From assembly GCF_005405385.1 (NCBI RefSeq), contig NZ_BJDY01000002.1:434001-498000 (forward strand): a stretch of DNA of 64,000 nt. The letters are read 5' to 3'. This DNA comes from Lactiplantibacillus mudanjiangensis. Its GTDB lineage: Bacteria > Bacillota > Bacilli > Lactobacillales > Lactobacillaceae. Below, piece by piece: positions 1 through 8,965 of the stretch. A program made the position numbers and the translations under genes. A model generated the notes under the pieces. The model was not told the DNA's origin. It ran no database searches and was given only the letters and a program-made list of their open reading frames with translations. Each line of letters starts with the position of its first letter. The stretch's first letter is position 1.

Positions 1-2
1 TG

Positions 3-1409
3 AATTACACAACTAAAATGACCAGTTACGCCGCCAAAAGTAATCAGACGTTTAGTCTGATTTTTGAATATCAATTGGCTGCCCAAGCGTTCTTTGTCAG
101 TTCGCATAAGCTAAGCGATATTAATCCGTTGGAAAATGAAGTGGCCGATGCTGGCTACGAACTTGAAAATCCAACGTTACGTGCGCTTAAACGCCGGCTA
201 CTGAAATGGTGGTATCGTTGGTACTGTCTACGACCCATTAAAGCTGATCAAATTTCGTTTGTGTCAGATAGTCGGACGTCAATTTCTGGGAACTTTGAAT
301 TTATTTACCAGACGTTACAGCAAGACGCCACGAACTTTAAGACAACGTTCTATTTAAAGCCTAGTATTAAAGCTAAAAAGAGTTTTCGAGAAGTGCGACA
401 GTTGGCTAAAGCTCTGGCAACCAGTCGCTATATCTTCTTGGACGACTTTTATCCATTGATTTATCCATTGAAGATTCGTGAAAATGCGGATTTAATTCAA
501 GTTTGGCACGCAGTCGGGGCTTTTAAAACCTTTGGCTACAGTCGAGTTGGGATGCCGGGTGGCCCCAAACCGACATCGCTGAATCACCGCAACTATACTA
601 AAGTCTTAGTATCGTCACAACAAGTCGTCGATAAATATGCGGAAGGCTTCGGGATTACTGATGACAAAGTCTTACCATTAGGTATTCCACGGACCGATAT
701 CTTTTTTGATCAGGCTAAACAAGCCGAGATTAAAACGCGTCTCCAAACCGAATTACCATTTATCAATGGTAAAAAAGTCATCTTGTTTGCGCCAACGTTC
801 CGCGGTAATGGGCAACAATCCGCCAATTATCCGTTTGAAACCTTGAACTTCAAACAGTTGTATGACGGTTTACATGAAGATTATGTCTTCTTATTGAAGA
901 TTCATCCGTTCGTTCAAAATAAGCCAACGATTCCATACGAGTACACTGATTTCTTCTATGATGTCTCGGATTACCGTGAAATCAATGACCTGTTACTGAT
1001 TGCTGATCAGTTGATTACTGACTATTCATCCGTTTGTTTTGAATACGCGTTGTTAAAGCGGCCAATGGTGTTCTTTGCGCCTGATTTAGCTGATTATATG
1101 CGATCGCGTAGTTTCTATTTTGATTATTTCGACTTCATTCCAGGGCAGCTCGCCGAAAATATGCCTGAGCTACTAGACCAACTGAAACATCCAAAAATTG
1201 ATCAAACGAAAGTCGACCAATTCGTCGACTACTTCTTTGATGATTTGGATGGTCAGGCAAGCCGTCGCTTAGTCGATGCCTTAAACGATGGGTTCGCGGC
1301 TTCAACCGCAGCTGCCGAACAATTGGATGCTGATGGGCAATTACGGACCGATGATGGAAAAGTGATTCCTGATTGGGGCCGAACCACTAAAAAGAATCCA
1401 CCAGCTTAA
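3..1409 (+). CDS. CDP-glycerol glycerophosphotransferase (teichoic acid polymerase family), 5' end outside window
   Basis: The family transfers glycerol-phosphate from CDP-glycerol during wall teichoic acid synthesis at the cytoplasmic membrane face. The sequence shows the family's C-terminal half: VWHAVGAFKTFGY, a nucleotide-binding-like PLGIPRTD, FAPTFRGNG, LLKIHPF and the late ITDYSSVCFEYALLKRPMVF segment. The frame is open to the left edge, and the first in-window ATG (18) has no ribosome binding site, so the real start is probably upstream. The C-terminal 40 residues are Ala/Asp-rich and look unstructured. A strong terminator follows. Which tag/tar paralogue this is cannot be told. Confidence 0.85.
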   Translation, partial: NYTTKMTSYAAKSNQTFSLIFEYQLAAQAFFVSSHKLSDINPLENEVADAGYELENPTLRALKRRLLKWWYRWYCLRPIKADQISFVSDSRTSISGNFEFIYQTLQQDATNFKTTFYLKPSIKAKKSFREVRQLAKALATSRYIFLDDFYPLIYPLKIRENADLIQVWHAVGAFKTFGYSRVGMPGGPKPTSLNHRNYTKVLVSSQQVVDKYAEGFGITDDKVLPLGIPRTDIFFDQAKQAEIKTRLQTELPFINGKKVILFAPTFRGNGQQSANYPFETLNFKQLYDGLHEDYVFLLKIHPFVQNKPTIPYEYTDFFYDVSDYREINDLLLIADQLITDYSSVCFEYALLKRPMVFFAPDLADYMRSRSFYFDYFDFIPGQLAENMPELLDQLKHPKIDQTKVDQFVDYFFDDLDGQASRRLVDALNDGFAASTAAAEQLDADGQLRTDDGKVIPDWGRTTKKNPPA

Positions 1410-1414
1410 TCCTA

Positions 1415-1450
1415 AAGAATGCCGTGTTGTGATGACACGGCATTCTTTTA
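1415..1450 (+). terminator. Intrinsic terminator after the glycerophosphotransferase
   Basis: A perfect 13-bp stem (AAGAATGCCGTGT paired with ACACGGCATTCTT) with a 7-nt loop is followed by a short T run. Confidence 0.9.
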
Positions 1451-1462
1451 GTTAATGTTTTG

Positions 1463-1491
1463 TTGTAAATACAGCAAAATAACGTTATACT
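1463..1491 (+). promoter_or_regulatory. Promoter of the MarR-GNAT pair
   Basis: TTGTAA and TATACT are separated by exactly 17 bp, 30 bp ahead of the MarR start and just after the preceding terminator. Confidence 0.7.
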
Positions 1492-1521
1492 AGATTTTAA
1501 TTTCTAGCAGGAGGCGATTAA

Positions 1522-1974
1522 ATGCCAGATGTTTTACGACAGATTGGGACGATTGCCCGGGCACTTGACTCGATTAGCAATCGGGAGTTCCAGCAATTAG
1601 CCTTGAGTAAAGGACAATATCTCTATTTAGTCCGTATTTGTGAGCAACCAGGCATTATCGCAGATCGACTCGCGGCTCAACTACAAGTCGATCGCACCAC
1701 GGCAGCCCGGGCCATTCAAAAACTGGTCACTCAAGGACTGGTTGAAAAGCGGGCGGCAATCAATAATCGTAAAAACAAAGCCTTATTTCCAACTGTCTTA
1801 GGACAGCGGCGCGCACAAGTCATTGAACGCGAGAATCAGTACTCTAACCAGGTTGCTTTAACCGACTTAACTGCTACCGAAGCTGAACAATTGACTCATT
1901 TATTGACCAAGGTCAGCCAGCGTGTGACCGCTGATTGGCAAACCGTCAAAGCTGGGCAGTCACGTCCATATTAA
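1522..1974 (+). CDS. MarR family transcriptional regulator
   Basis: A 150-residue protein with the MarR fold. A helical dimerisation segment comes first, then a winged helix at about residues 40-105 (IADRLAAQLQVDRTTAARAIQKL recognition helices, then a wing with KRAAINNRKNKAL), then a C-terminal helix. AGGAGG sits 7 bp before the ATG. The GNAT gene starts 20 bp downstream, so the two are probably co-transcribed and the regulator may control the acetyltransferase and itself. The ligand is unknown. Confidence 0.88.
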   Translation: MPDVLRQIGTIARALDSISNREFQQLALSKGQYLYLVRICEQPGIIADRLAAQLQVDRTTAARAIQKLVTQGLVEKRAAINNRKNKALFPTVLGQRRAQVIERENQYSNQVALTDLTATEAEQLTHLLTKVSQRVTADWQTVKAGQSRPY

Positions 1975-1994
1975 TTTAAAGGAGTTTTATCTTA

Positions 1995-2516
1995 ATGGAA
2001 AATACCACGTTAGTTCCTTTAACACCCGCTGATGCAACTGCATTACAACAAATCAGTATTGAAACCTATCAGGCGACCTTTGCGGCGGATAACACTGAAG
2101 CCAACATGCAAGCCTACTTAGAAGACGCTTATAATTTACCTAAACTAACCGCCGAGCTACAAAACCCCGACTCAAGGTTTTACTTTGTCGTTCGTGATAG
2201 GGAACAACTTGGTTACTTAAAGCTCAACGTTGGTGACGCTCAATCTGAAGCCATGGGACCAGCTGCTTTAGAAGTGGAACGTATTTATATTCGACCAGCA
2301 TTTAAACACCAAGGACTCGGCAGTCTTTTTATGCAACAGGCAATCGATCTTGCAACTGCAGCACACAAAACTGTGATTTGGTTAGGCGTCTGGGAACATA
2401 ATGAACCCGCCAAAGCCTTCTATCAGCATTGGGGCTTTGAACAGTTTAGTTCGCATGATTTTGTGATGGGGGATGATCGGCAAACCGACTTACTCATGAA
2501 AAAATCATTGGCTTAG
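1995..2516 (+). CDS. GNAT family N-acetyltransferase, PaiA-like
   Basis: A 173-residue GNAT enzyme. The acetyl-CoA P-loop is HQGLGS at residues 105-110 after strand VERIYIR, and the C-terminal motif is EHNEPAKAFYQHWGF. The N-terminal pattern SIETYQATFAADNT..NMQAYL resembles PaiA-type polyamine acetyltransferases, so a polyamine or small amine substrate is inferred, not shown. AAAGGAG precedes the ATG. Second gene of the MarR pair. Confidence 0.85.
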   Translation: MENTTLVPLTPADATALQQISIETYQATFAADNTEANMQAYLEDAYNLPKLTAELQNPDSRFYFVVRDREQLGYLKLNVGDAQSEAMGPAALEVERIYIRPAFKHQGLGSLFMQQAIDLATAAHKTVIWLGVWEHNEPAKAFYQHWGFEQFSSHDFVMGDDRQTDLLMKKSLA

Positions 2517-2526
2517 AACCGTTGTA

Positions 2527-2554
2527 TTGACAATTACTATACATTTAGTATGAT
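2527..2554 (+). promoter_or_regulatory. Promoter and probable operator of the relB-like antitoxin
   Basis: TTGACA and TATGAT are spaced by 16 bp. Inside the spacer and -10 lies the dyad TACTA-TACATT-TAGTA (2535-2550), the kind of site a ribbon-helix-helix antitoxin uses for autorepression. Confidence 0.65.
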
Positions 2555-2572
2555 TAAAATGAGGTGATTGTC

Positions 2573-2812
2573 ATGGATAATCCAAAAAACATCGCGGTTT
2601 CATTTCGCGTTAACGAACAAGATAAACAACAAGCGGCCTTGATTTACGATGCTCTAGGCCTAAATCTCTCCACTGCATTCAATATGTTTCTAAAACAAAC
2701 CATTGCTGTTGGTGGTCTACCTTTTAATGCGCAGAATCCGGCTTATGGAGCAGCTAGTGATCCAGCTGTCATACGGCAGTTAACGGAATTGCGCCAATCA
2801 TCCGTTAATTAG
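2573..2812 (+). CDS. RelB/DinJ family antitoxin, orphan
   Basis: About 79 residues with the RelB/DinJ N-terminal ribbon-helix-helix: IAVSFRVNEQDKQQAALIYDALGLNLSTAFNMFLKQTI, then the conserved GGLPF. The ATG at 2573 is chosen over an in-frame GTG at 2564 because the GTG falls inside the ribosome binding site (GAGGTG). No toxin gene follows; the next 130 bp hold hairpins only. It is either an orphan repressor or the survivor of a lost toxin-antitoxin pair. Confidence 0.85.
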   Translation: MDNPKNIAVSFRVNEQDKQQAALIYDALGLNLSTAFNMFLKQTIAVGGLPFNAQNPAYGAASDPAVIRQLTELRQSSVN

Positions 2813-2833
2813 CTCTTTGTTGCTGTAAAGAGC
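2812..2833 (+). terminator. Weak hairpin after the antitoxin gene
   Basis: GCTCTTT pairs with AAAGAGC immediately after the stop codon. There is no strong T run, so it may be only a partial terminator. Confidence 0.45.
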
Positions 2834-2869
2834 ATGAAGCTTTCAAGTCTAATCGCCATTAATCTATAC

Positions 2870-2911
2870 GTAAAAATAAGCCTAGGACTGCTGTCTCAGG
2901 CTTATTTTTAC
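2870..2911 (+). terminator. Strong terminator-like hairpin
   Basis: GTAAAAATAAGCCT (2870-2883) pairs perfectly with AGGCTTATTTTTAC (2898-2911). The A/T-rich arms allow bidirectional use. Confidence 0.75.
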
Positions 2912-2945
2912 ACTCAATTTACAGAACTTAACACTCAAAAATCAA

Positions 2946-3175
2946 ATGGTAATAACTTGTGGGTTTAGCAACTATTTCAGTGACATGGCAACTTGGAATT
3001 TGTTGAACAACATCACCGTCTTAGATAACTTTATGGGCGATACTGACGAAACTAATCAACAACTATATACCCTTGACGGCACGACTATTTATAATGCTGA
3101 TGGCACTAAAAACACCGATAGTCTTAATACCGGCATCATAACAAATATGCAATATCCAATTACCAATCTTATTTG
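2946..3175 (+). other. Short open stretch, possible gene fragment
   Basis: An open frame (MVITCGFSNYFSDMATWNLL and following) runs through a Thr/Asn/Asp-rich segment of surface-protein flavour, then enters the 3' end of the opposing Abi gene. It has no convincing ribosome binding site, promoter or recognisable domain. It is best read as a fragment or a chance frame. Confidence 0.25.
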
Positions 3176-4053
3176 TTACTTCAAAATATCATACCAGTTG
3201 TCAGGAAAGCCCCAGTCATGTAAACTAACATGGCTATAAGCTTGTTCATCAGCTTTAAGCTCATCAATACATGATTGATAATAATTTTGACTAAAACACA
3301 GCTTGCTTAAAATGTACAGTGCAGAAAAAACCGACTTGGTAGCTAAATTCGGACAAAACTCAAGGTCTTCCGATGAAAACTTAGGATAGGTAGCAAAAGA
3401 TCTCTTAAATGTTCGACTATTATGTGCACAGCAATTTCGAACCAGTGTAAATAATGTAACCAATTTTCTAACCGCTTATTAGTGACACCACCATAAATGT
3501 TTCTGGAAAACGCTTTTTGATCAGCTGTCTTCATATCTGAAAAGAATTTGGATAAGGTTCCTAGAGAACACATTTCGAATGCTACCCAAATTGGAAATGT
3601 ATTCTCATATGTGCCGCGATAGTGGCTAGCATATAACTCGTGACGGTTTTCTGCTTTTGCTTCATCATCAGTCATTTTATTCAGAAAACTACTTTGATAT
3701 TCCGAAGCCCTAAAGAAATCTTCATCTAGGTAACAAAGAGGACCATACTTCAAAGCTAAAAAGCTACCTAGTCGTGATTTAACTTGTGCCTCAACTCGCA
3801 CGATTAAACCCAACAGGCATAAATGTAATTTTTGATCCATAACATACGATTCATACACCTGGTCAAAGGTTATACCTGATGAAAAATGATCTTTTTGATC
3901 ATAAAACGGGAAACAATATCCTTTTAGTTTAAAATAACCGATATTTTCAATTTTTTGGCGAACTTCAGTAGAATTTGTTATATCTAATCCCCGAGAAAAA
4001 AGAATATCTACTTGCTTTTCCACAGTCGTCGCAACACGATTATATTTTCCCAT
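3176..4053 (-). pseudogene. Abi_2 (AbiD/AbiF-like) abortive-infection protein, frameshifted
   Basis: The first frame has the Abi_2 N-terminus: VEKQVDILFSRGLDI, then IENIGYFKLKGYCFPFYD, and a central FPIWVAFEMCSLGTLSKFF. After about LENWLHYL the family's conserved VRNxCAHxxR segment appears only in another frame (LVRNCCAHNSRTFKRSF, then 65 more residues to 3176). One frameshift near 3445-3460 therefore separates the two halves. Translation probably starts at ATG 4053 (MGKYN), preceded by GGAG at 7 bp, with ATG 4065 as alternative. Abi_2 proteins are phage-defence effectors; this copy is probably inactive unless the shift is a sequencing error. Confidence 0.8.
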
Positions 4054-4183
4054 TATTTTCTCCATATACAAAAAAGTCCTCACTTGGGCCACATTGTTAA
4101 GAGGTGTGTGAGGTGCTGTTACAAGTATAATACTTCAGATAACTATTTATTTCAAGTATATCAACAGGATTTTTCTATTATCA

Positions 4184-5212
4184 TTAACTCAGTTGTGCTA
4201 ATTTAGTCAAAGTTCGAATTAACTGGCAAGTAAACCCGTATTCATTGTCATACCAAGCCACTGTTTTAACGAGTTGCTGATCACCGGCTGTTACAATTTC
4301 AGTCTGAGTCGGATCAAAAATTGACCCATAGGTTGTGCCAATAACATCGCTAGAAACCAACTGATCAGCATTATAACCATAAGAAACGTTATCTTTAGTT
4401 GCAGCTTGCATCACGGCATTAATCTGATCAGCGGTTACGGGTTGTTGCAAAATGGTTACTAATTCCGTTAAAGACCCTGATACGACACCAACTCGTTGTG
4501 CATGCCCTTGAAGTTTACCATTCAGGTGTGGGAGAACTAGTCCAATCGCTTTAGCCGCACCTGATGAATGGGGAATCGTATTTACTCCAGCAGCCCGAGC
4601 TGCTCGGAAGTTACCCCCACGAACTGGGCCATCTAATAGCATCTGAGTACTGGTATACGCATGAACTGTTGTCATAGTGCCGACCTGAATTCCAAAAGCC
4701 TGATCCAAATAATAGGCCATCGGTGCTAAACAATTAGTCGTACATGAACCGGCTGACACAATTTGGTCGCTGGCCTTTAAAGTTTGATCATTGACACCCA
4801 TCACAATCGTCCGCACATCATTACCAGCAGGGGCTGAAATTAAGACCTTTTTAGCGCCCGCTGCTAAATGTGCTTGCGCTTTCGTCTGAGATGTATAAAA
4901 ACCGGTACATTCTAAGACGATATCGACACCATTAGCCGCGACCCATGGTAAGTCGGCTGCTTGTGCTTTTGCATAGACTGGATACTGCTGACCATTAACC
5001 AAAATGGCATCGTCGGTTGCACTGACATCTGCGGCCAATGTACCGTGTGTTGAGTCATACTTCAATAAATGTGCTAATAAATTCGGGGCAGTTAAGTCGT
5101 TAATTGCAACCACCTCTAAATCGGTTTGTCCTTGTTGTTGCAAAGCCAATAACCGCCGAAAAGCTAACCGACCAATCCGTCCAAAACCGTTAATCCCAAT
5201 TTTTACTGTCAT
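4184..5212 (-). CDS. gap: Type I glyceraldehyde-3-phosphate dehydrogenase
   Basis: A 342-residue NAD-dependent GAPDH. It has the Rossmann start INGFGRIGR (residues 7-15), Asp39 in AINDL favouring NAD, the catalytic pair Cys157 (SCTTNC) and His184 (HAYT), and the C-terminal WYDNEYG. The usual NASCTTN reads AGSCTTN. TTAGGAGG precedes the ATG. It stands alone rather than beside cggR or pgk and is divergent from an XRE regulator across a 19-bp perfect dyad, so it may be a second, separately regulated GAPDH. A role in central glycolysis versus a side role cannot be decided here. Confidence 0.95.
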   Translation of the reverse strand: MTVKIGINGFGRIGRLAFRRLLALQQQGQTDLEVVAINDLTAPNLLAHLLKYDSTHGTLAADVSATDDAILVNGQQYPVYAKAQAADLPWVAANGVDIVLECTGFYTSQTKAQAHLAAGAKKVLISAPAGNDVRTIVMGVNDQTLKASDQIVSAGSCTTNCLAPMAYYLDQAFGIQVGTMTTVHAYTSTQMLLDGPVRGGNFRAARAAGVNTIPHSSGAAKAIGLVLPHLNGKLQGHAQRVGVVSGSLTELVTILQQPVTADQINAVMQAATKDNVSYGYNADQLVSSDVIGTTYGSIFDPTQTEIVTAGDQQLVKTVAWYDNEYGFTCQLIRTLTKLAQLS

Positions 5213-5322
5213 GTTGAATTCCTCCTAAAATTAAATGGTATACTTGACTGACAATCATCATCTCTCTCAAGTACAACCTTATTATGCCAAGTGTGATGAT
5301 TAGTAACCAGATCCAGATCATC

Positions 5323-5341
5323 CTAGGATAACTTATCCTAG
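5323..5341. promoter_or_regulatory. Perfect 19-bp dyad between gap and the XRE gene
   Basis: CTAGGATAA-C-TTATCCTAG: 9-bp arms with a 1-bp centre, 22 bp upstream of the XRE start. It is a likely operator for the adjacent XRE regulator, which could control itself and gap. Confidence 0.6.
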
Positions 5342-5362
5342 TTAACAGAAAGCGGGGGAATC

Positions 5363-6169
5363 ATGAACGAAAAAGTTGTGGGTCATTTTTTAGCTTATAA
5401 ACGTTCATTGCTGACGCCAGCAACCTATGGATTACCAACAACTCATCGACGAGTAACTGGCTTACGACGTGATGAAGTCGCTGATTTAGCACACATTAGT
5501 AGTGATTGGTATACCAGGTTAGAGCAGGGACGACCAGGCGTTAAACCATCGGTCGACGTCTTACAAACGCTCAGCCAAGTTTTACAATTGACGTTAACTG
5601 AGGAACAGTACTTATTCAATCTAATTGGCGCCAAATTACCAGTTGATCATCAACAAACCATACAAGTACCAGAAAGTTTAGTTCAATTGATGCAACAACA
5701 ACTGCCTAATCCAGCGGTCATTTTGGATCAACACTTAACCATCATCAATTGGAATACTAGCTATGCCGCCCTATATGGTGATTTAACTGGCAGGGGGGCG
5801 TTGACACGAAATCTTATTTGGCAAACGTTTAAGTCACCACTATTACAGACTTTAATGCCAGATTGGGGCACTTACGCTCAGCAACGTACCGCTCAATTTC
5901 GACAACTTTACAGTACGATGCCAACAGACGACACTTTATACCAAGTTTTTATGGCCATTCGCGATTTAGATCAGTTTCAGCAACCTTGGCAAAACCTAAA
6001 AACACAAGCTTTAACGCCGTTACCATTATTACTGAATCATCCACAAGTTGGGGCGTTATATTTGACCGAATTACCATTAAAAACCAGTTCTGATCATTAT
6101 TTATTAGTTCAGTTAGCCAATGACCAGGCCACAGCCACCAAACTAAATCTTTTAAACGGAGTTGATTAA
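5363..6169 (+). CDS. XRE family regulator with MmyB-like ligand domain
   Basis: A 268-residue protein. The N-terminal helix-turn-helix carries the family signature THRRVTGLRRDEVADLAHISSDWYTRLEQGR (residues about 26-58), followed by a C-terminal PAS-like domain (PNPAVILDQHLTIINWNTSYAALYGDL) typical of MmyB/MLTR regulators. A G-rich ribosome binding site (GCGGGGGAA) precedes the ATG. The next gene starts 2 bp after the stop. The 19-bp dyad upstream suggests autoregulation. The inducer is unknown. Confidence 0.88.
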   Translation: MNEKVVGHFLAYKRSLLTPATYGLPTTHRRVTGLRRDEVADLAHISSDWYTRLEQGRPGVKPSVDVLQTLSQVLQLTLTEEQYLFNLIGAKLPVDHQQTIQVPESLVQLMQQQLPNPAVILDQHLTIINWNTSYAALYGDLTGRGALTRNLIWQTFKSPLLQTLMPDWGTYAQQRTAQFRQLYSTMPTDDTLYQVFMAIRDLDQFQQPWQNLKTQALTPLPLLLNHPQVGALYLTELPLKTSSDHYLLVQLANDQATATKLNLLNGVD

Positions 6170-6171
6170 CC

Positions 6172-6735
6172 ATGTCTGATGACGCTTTAGTCCGTCAAAT
6201 TATTTTAAACAATCCTGAATTGTGTCAATTGTTAAAAATCATCCAACAATTGAAGCTGCCTCAAGGCGCATTAGCGGCCGGTAGTTTACGGAACACGGTC
6301 TGGTCAATACTCAGTCAGCAGCCAGTCGTCTTTAAAAGTGATATTGATGTCGTTTTTTTTGATCCACAAAGTCCAGTTGAACGTGATTTAGAACTATATC
6401 AGCAACTGCAACAACAATATCCGCAATACCACTGGCAAGTGAAAAATGAGGTTTACATGCACCATTATAATTTTGCTAACCAGGCGCCATTTAAATCAGT
6501 TTCAGATGCCATTGGTCATTTTGTCGAAACACCAACGTGTATTGGTGCTTATTTAGATGGCGACAATGCGTTGCAGCTCATTGCACCACATGGCTTACAT
6601 GATCTGACACATTGGATTTGTCGACCAGTGCCATATTTACGTGATGACGCGGATCATATGGCGGTATTTAAGCAACGCATCATGCAAAAGAATTGGCAGC
6701 AACAATATCCGCAGCTGATTGTTGAATTTAAATAA
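6172..6735 (+). CDS. Nucleotidyltransferase family protein (NTP_transf_6/DUF925 type)
   Basis: 187 residues with the nucleotidyltransferase core: GSLRNTVW at 37-44 and the metal-binding SDIDVVFFD at 56-64, as in the family annotated nucleotidyltransferase-like, whose substrate is not established. The later region has the family's YMHHYNF and APHGLHDL segments. It starts 2 bp after the XRE gene and is surely translated from the same message. A strong terminator follows. Confidence 0.82.
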   Translation: MSDDALVRQIILNNPELCQLLKIIQQLKLPQGALAAGSLRNTVWSILSQQPVVFKSDIDVVFFDPQSPVERDLELYQQLQQQYPQYHWQVKNEVYMHHYNFANQAPFKSVSDAIGHFVETPTCIGAYLDGDNALQLIAPHGLHDLTHWICRPVPYLRDDADHMAVFKQRIMQKNWQQQYPQLIVEFK

Positions 6736-6764
6736 CCAGATCAGTTAGTTTAGCGCCAATCCAC

Positions 6765-6800
6765 AGCAATTAAAAATCATTATCAGGATTTTTAATTGCT
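6765..6800 (+). terminator. Terminator of the XRE-nucleotidyltransferase operon
   Basis: A perfect 14-bp stem (AGCAATTAAAAATC / GATTTTTAATTGCT) with an 8-nt loop. The A/T-rich arms mean it could act in both directions. Confidence 0.75.
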
Positions 6801-7530
6801 AAATTTCTTTCTGACAAAAAATTCAAATTTCAAAATTCTGATTTAGTTTATTAATCTTTATTTAAAATCAAAAACATTGCTAAAACAACGGCATCATGCG
6901 TTAAAACCATTAAATGGCTGATTTAAACCGAGAGAAGTGGTCAACTTGAAGACTAGCTGTTTTTGTTTATATTCTAGTTTACATAATATATATTATACAA
7001 AGTAGAAGCTGAAACAAAAAGTAGTCCCCCACGACCTAATTCACGCTTTTTGGCATCTTTTTTGCTTAACTCGTTTGTGTTGAGTTTTGACTGTTGCTAT
7101 TTTATGTTTGCATTTTTATTGTGGCAGTTTCTTGTTAGCCATTTTATATTTTTCAATTTTAGAATGACTTGTTTTAATTTTTTGATTTGAATTTAGATTT
7201 CAATCCATACGAATTTTAAGCAAGTATCAAGATTCCAATTCATAAATCAGCAAATTTCAATTATTGCTGTAAATTTGCTGATTGCCATTATCAAACATAT
7301 TTTAAATCTCAGTTTGTAGTTTTGGCGGCTAGTTTTAATAACTGCTAAATCCTTTGTTGATCATGCTCATATATGGCTTTTTTGAATCCGTCATTTCAGG
7401 CTATTTAGACCATCAAGTACCCGTTTAAGTAACGAACTTGTTCTTAGAATGCGCCTGACAGCACCTCGTTTAATGGCTTGTTTTTGCTTATTTTTTTATT
7501 TTAAGTTAAAGTAAACATATACGAACCGAA
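6801..7530. other. AT-rich gene-free region of about 730 bp
   Basis: No open frame with a start and ribosome binding site was found. The stretch is strongly AT-rich with many TTT/AAA runs. It contains a perfect 13-bp inverted repeat, AATCAGCAAATTT (7245-7257) with AAATTTGCTGATT (7271-7283) around a 13-nt loop, and a C-run at 7026-7030. It may be a decayed region or a long leader; no known RNA was recognised. Confidence 0.5.
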
Positions 7531-7544
7531 AGGATGTGTCTCCG

Positions 7545-8393
7545 ATGTCAACGCACTTTCCGTACGAAAAAAGCTTTATTAACCAGTTAACGATGGCTGA
7601 CAAACATCCACAGACCATCGCACAATATCAACTAACACTAACTGACTTCTTTAACTATCAGCAGCACTTCAATGAGACGTTTGCAACTAGTGGCTTGTTA
7701 GCGGATCTTACCGAAAATGACATTAAGGTCTATCTAGCCATGCTAAAAAACCAGCGTGGCTATCAGCAATCCACAATCAATAAAAGTTTGTCGAACTTAA
7801 CTGGTTATTTTAATTATCTCTTTGAACATCGAATTATCACGACATTACCAACATTTGGCGTTAAAGGCCAACCGTTAACCAGTGCGCAACAACTCAGCAA
7901 CTGGCCAGAACAATTGGCGGACTGGTTAGCTAATGATGATTTGCACGTTTATACCCGTGCTTGTTTGCTGTTCACCAGTAAAGCTTATGAAGCTAGTGAA
8001 ATGTTAGCACCAGATTTTTATCAGGACTTAGCCAAGCTTAATTTTTCCACTAGCGAACATATATTCTTGTCTAAATTCAAAGCCTATATTGAACCCTTAC
8101 AAAGTCAATATCAAACCAAAGCGCTCTTCTTAAAAACACGTCGACGTGGCCCTGAACCACAGTTATCGCTCTCCGCGCTACACAAGTACTTAACTGGTGA
8201 TAGTCAACGCTTAGGCGTGCCTCTAAAGCCAGTTGCCCTTTATCAGCAATATATCTTATGGTATTTACGACAACACCGGTTGGACGAACCCACGACAATT
8301 ATGCAGACCTTGCGCCTGGATGCCACTAGTCTGGGTTACTATCAAAACTTATTGCGACGTCAGGATTTGCGGACGCTAAAAGCAAATCAGTAG
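7545..8393 (+). CDS. Tyrosine-recombinase-like protein lacking the catalytic residues
   Basis: 282 residues. The N-terminal 90 match the core-binding (SAM-like) domain of XerC/D recombinases: TIAQYQLTLTDFFNYQ, DIKVYLAML, QSTINKSLSNLTGYFNYLFEHRII. In the C-terminal half the expected GLRxSE arginine is replaced (TSKAYEASEM), the HxLRHT box is absent (VALYQQYILWYLRQHRL), and no clear nucleophile Tyr motif remains (LGYYQNLL). It probably binds DNA without recombining it. The ATG at 7545 with AAAGGATG upstream is preferred to the GTG at 7536. There is no adjacent mobile element. Confidence 0.7.
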   Translation: MSTHFPYEKSFINQLTMADKHPQTIAQYQLTLTDFFNYQQHFNETFATSGLLADLTENDIKVYLAMLKNQRGYQQSTINKSLSNLTGYFNYLFEHRIITTLPTFGVKGQPLTSAQQLSNWPEQLADWLANDDLHVYTRACLLFTSKAYEASEMLAPDFYQDLAKLNFSTSEHIFLSKFKAYIEPLQSQYQTKALFLKTRRRGPEPQLSLSALHKYLTGDSQRLGVPLKPVALYQQYILWYLRQHRLDEPTTIMQTLRLDATSLGYYQNLLRRQDLRTLKANQ

Positions 8394-8470
8394 CCAAGTT
8401 GCATATCAATTGCATTAGTTACGACTATCTGGCAAACTAAAGGTAATTCTTATCAAGGAGGTTATCTAAT

Positions 8471-8689
8471 ATGAGTTTAGACGACAAGTTAGACCGCACC
8501 AAGGATAAAGTTAGTGGTAAAGCCAAAGAAGTCGAAGGCAAAGTCACCGGTGATAAGGCTCGTGAAACTGAGGGCAAGACGGAAAACGCGATTGGTAAAG
8601 CTAAAGACAAATTAGCTGACGCCAAAGACTCTGTTAAGGGCGCCGTTGATGGGGTTAAGAAGAAATTAAAACAGCATGATGATCAATAA
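8471..8689 (+). CDS. CsbD-like stress protein
   Basis: A 72-residue, highly charged, Lys/Asp/Ala/Gly-rich protein with CsbD repeats (DKVSGKAKEVEGKVTGDKARETEGK). CsbD-family proteins are small general-stress proteins of unknown biochemical role. AAGGAGG lies 8 bp before the ATG, and a strong terminator overlaps the stop codon, so it is a single-gene unit. Confidence 0.88.
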   Translation: MSLDDKLDRTKDKVSGKAKEVEGKVTGDKARETEGKTENAIGKAKDKLADAKDSVKGAVDGVKKKLKQHDDQ

Positions 8690-8735
8690 AAACAAGCGTT
8701 CCAGTTGGATTAAACCAGCCGGGACGCTTGTTTTA
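8689..8735 (+). terminator. Terminator of the csbD-like gene
   Basis: AAAACAAGCGT (8689-8699) pairs with ACGCTTGTTTT (8724-8734), extended by a G/C-rich inner part. Confidence 0.85.
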
Positions 8736-8965
8736 GTCAGCTATCCACTTCTAGATCTTCATGGATAGGTCAGAAATAAAGTCGCAAGCGGATATACCAT
8801 CTAAAATGAATTTCTTTTGACGATTCGATGTATAATTTCAATTTTATGTCGGTTAGATAACAAGTTTACAACTGATTTTCATCTAAGTTAAGAAGCTGTA
8901 AATCGCTGTACATTAACCTTTTGAGCCGTTAGACTAATACTAACAACTCTTGAAAGGATGATCAG

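Noticed and set aside
3176-3463. 95-residue minus-strand frame as a separate small gene
   Set aside because: It carries the missing C-terminal part of the Abi_2 protein, including VRNCCAHNSR; it is the other half of a frameshifted gene.
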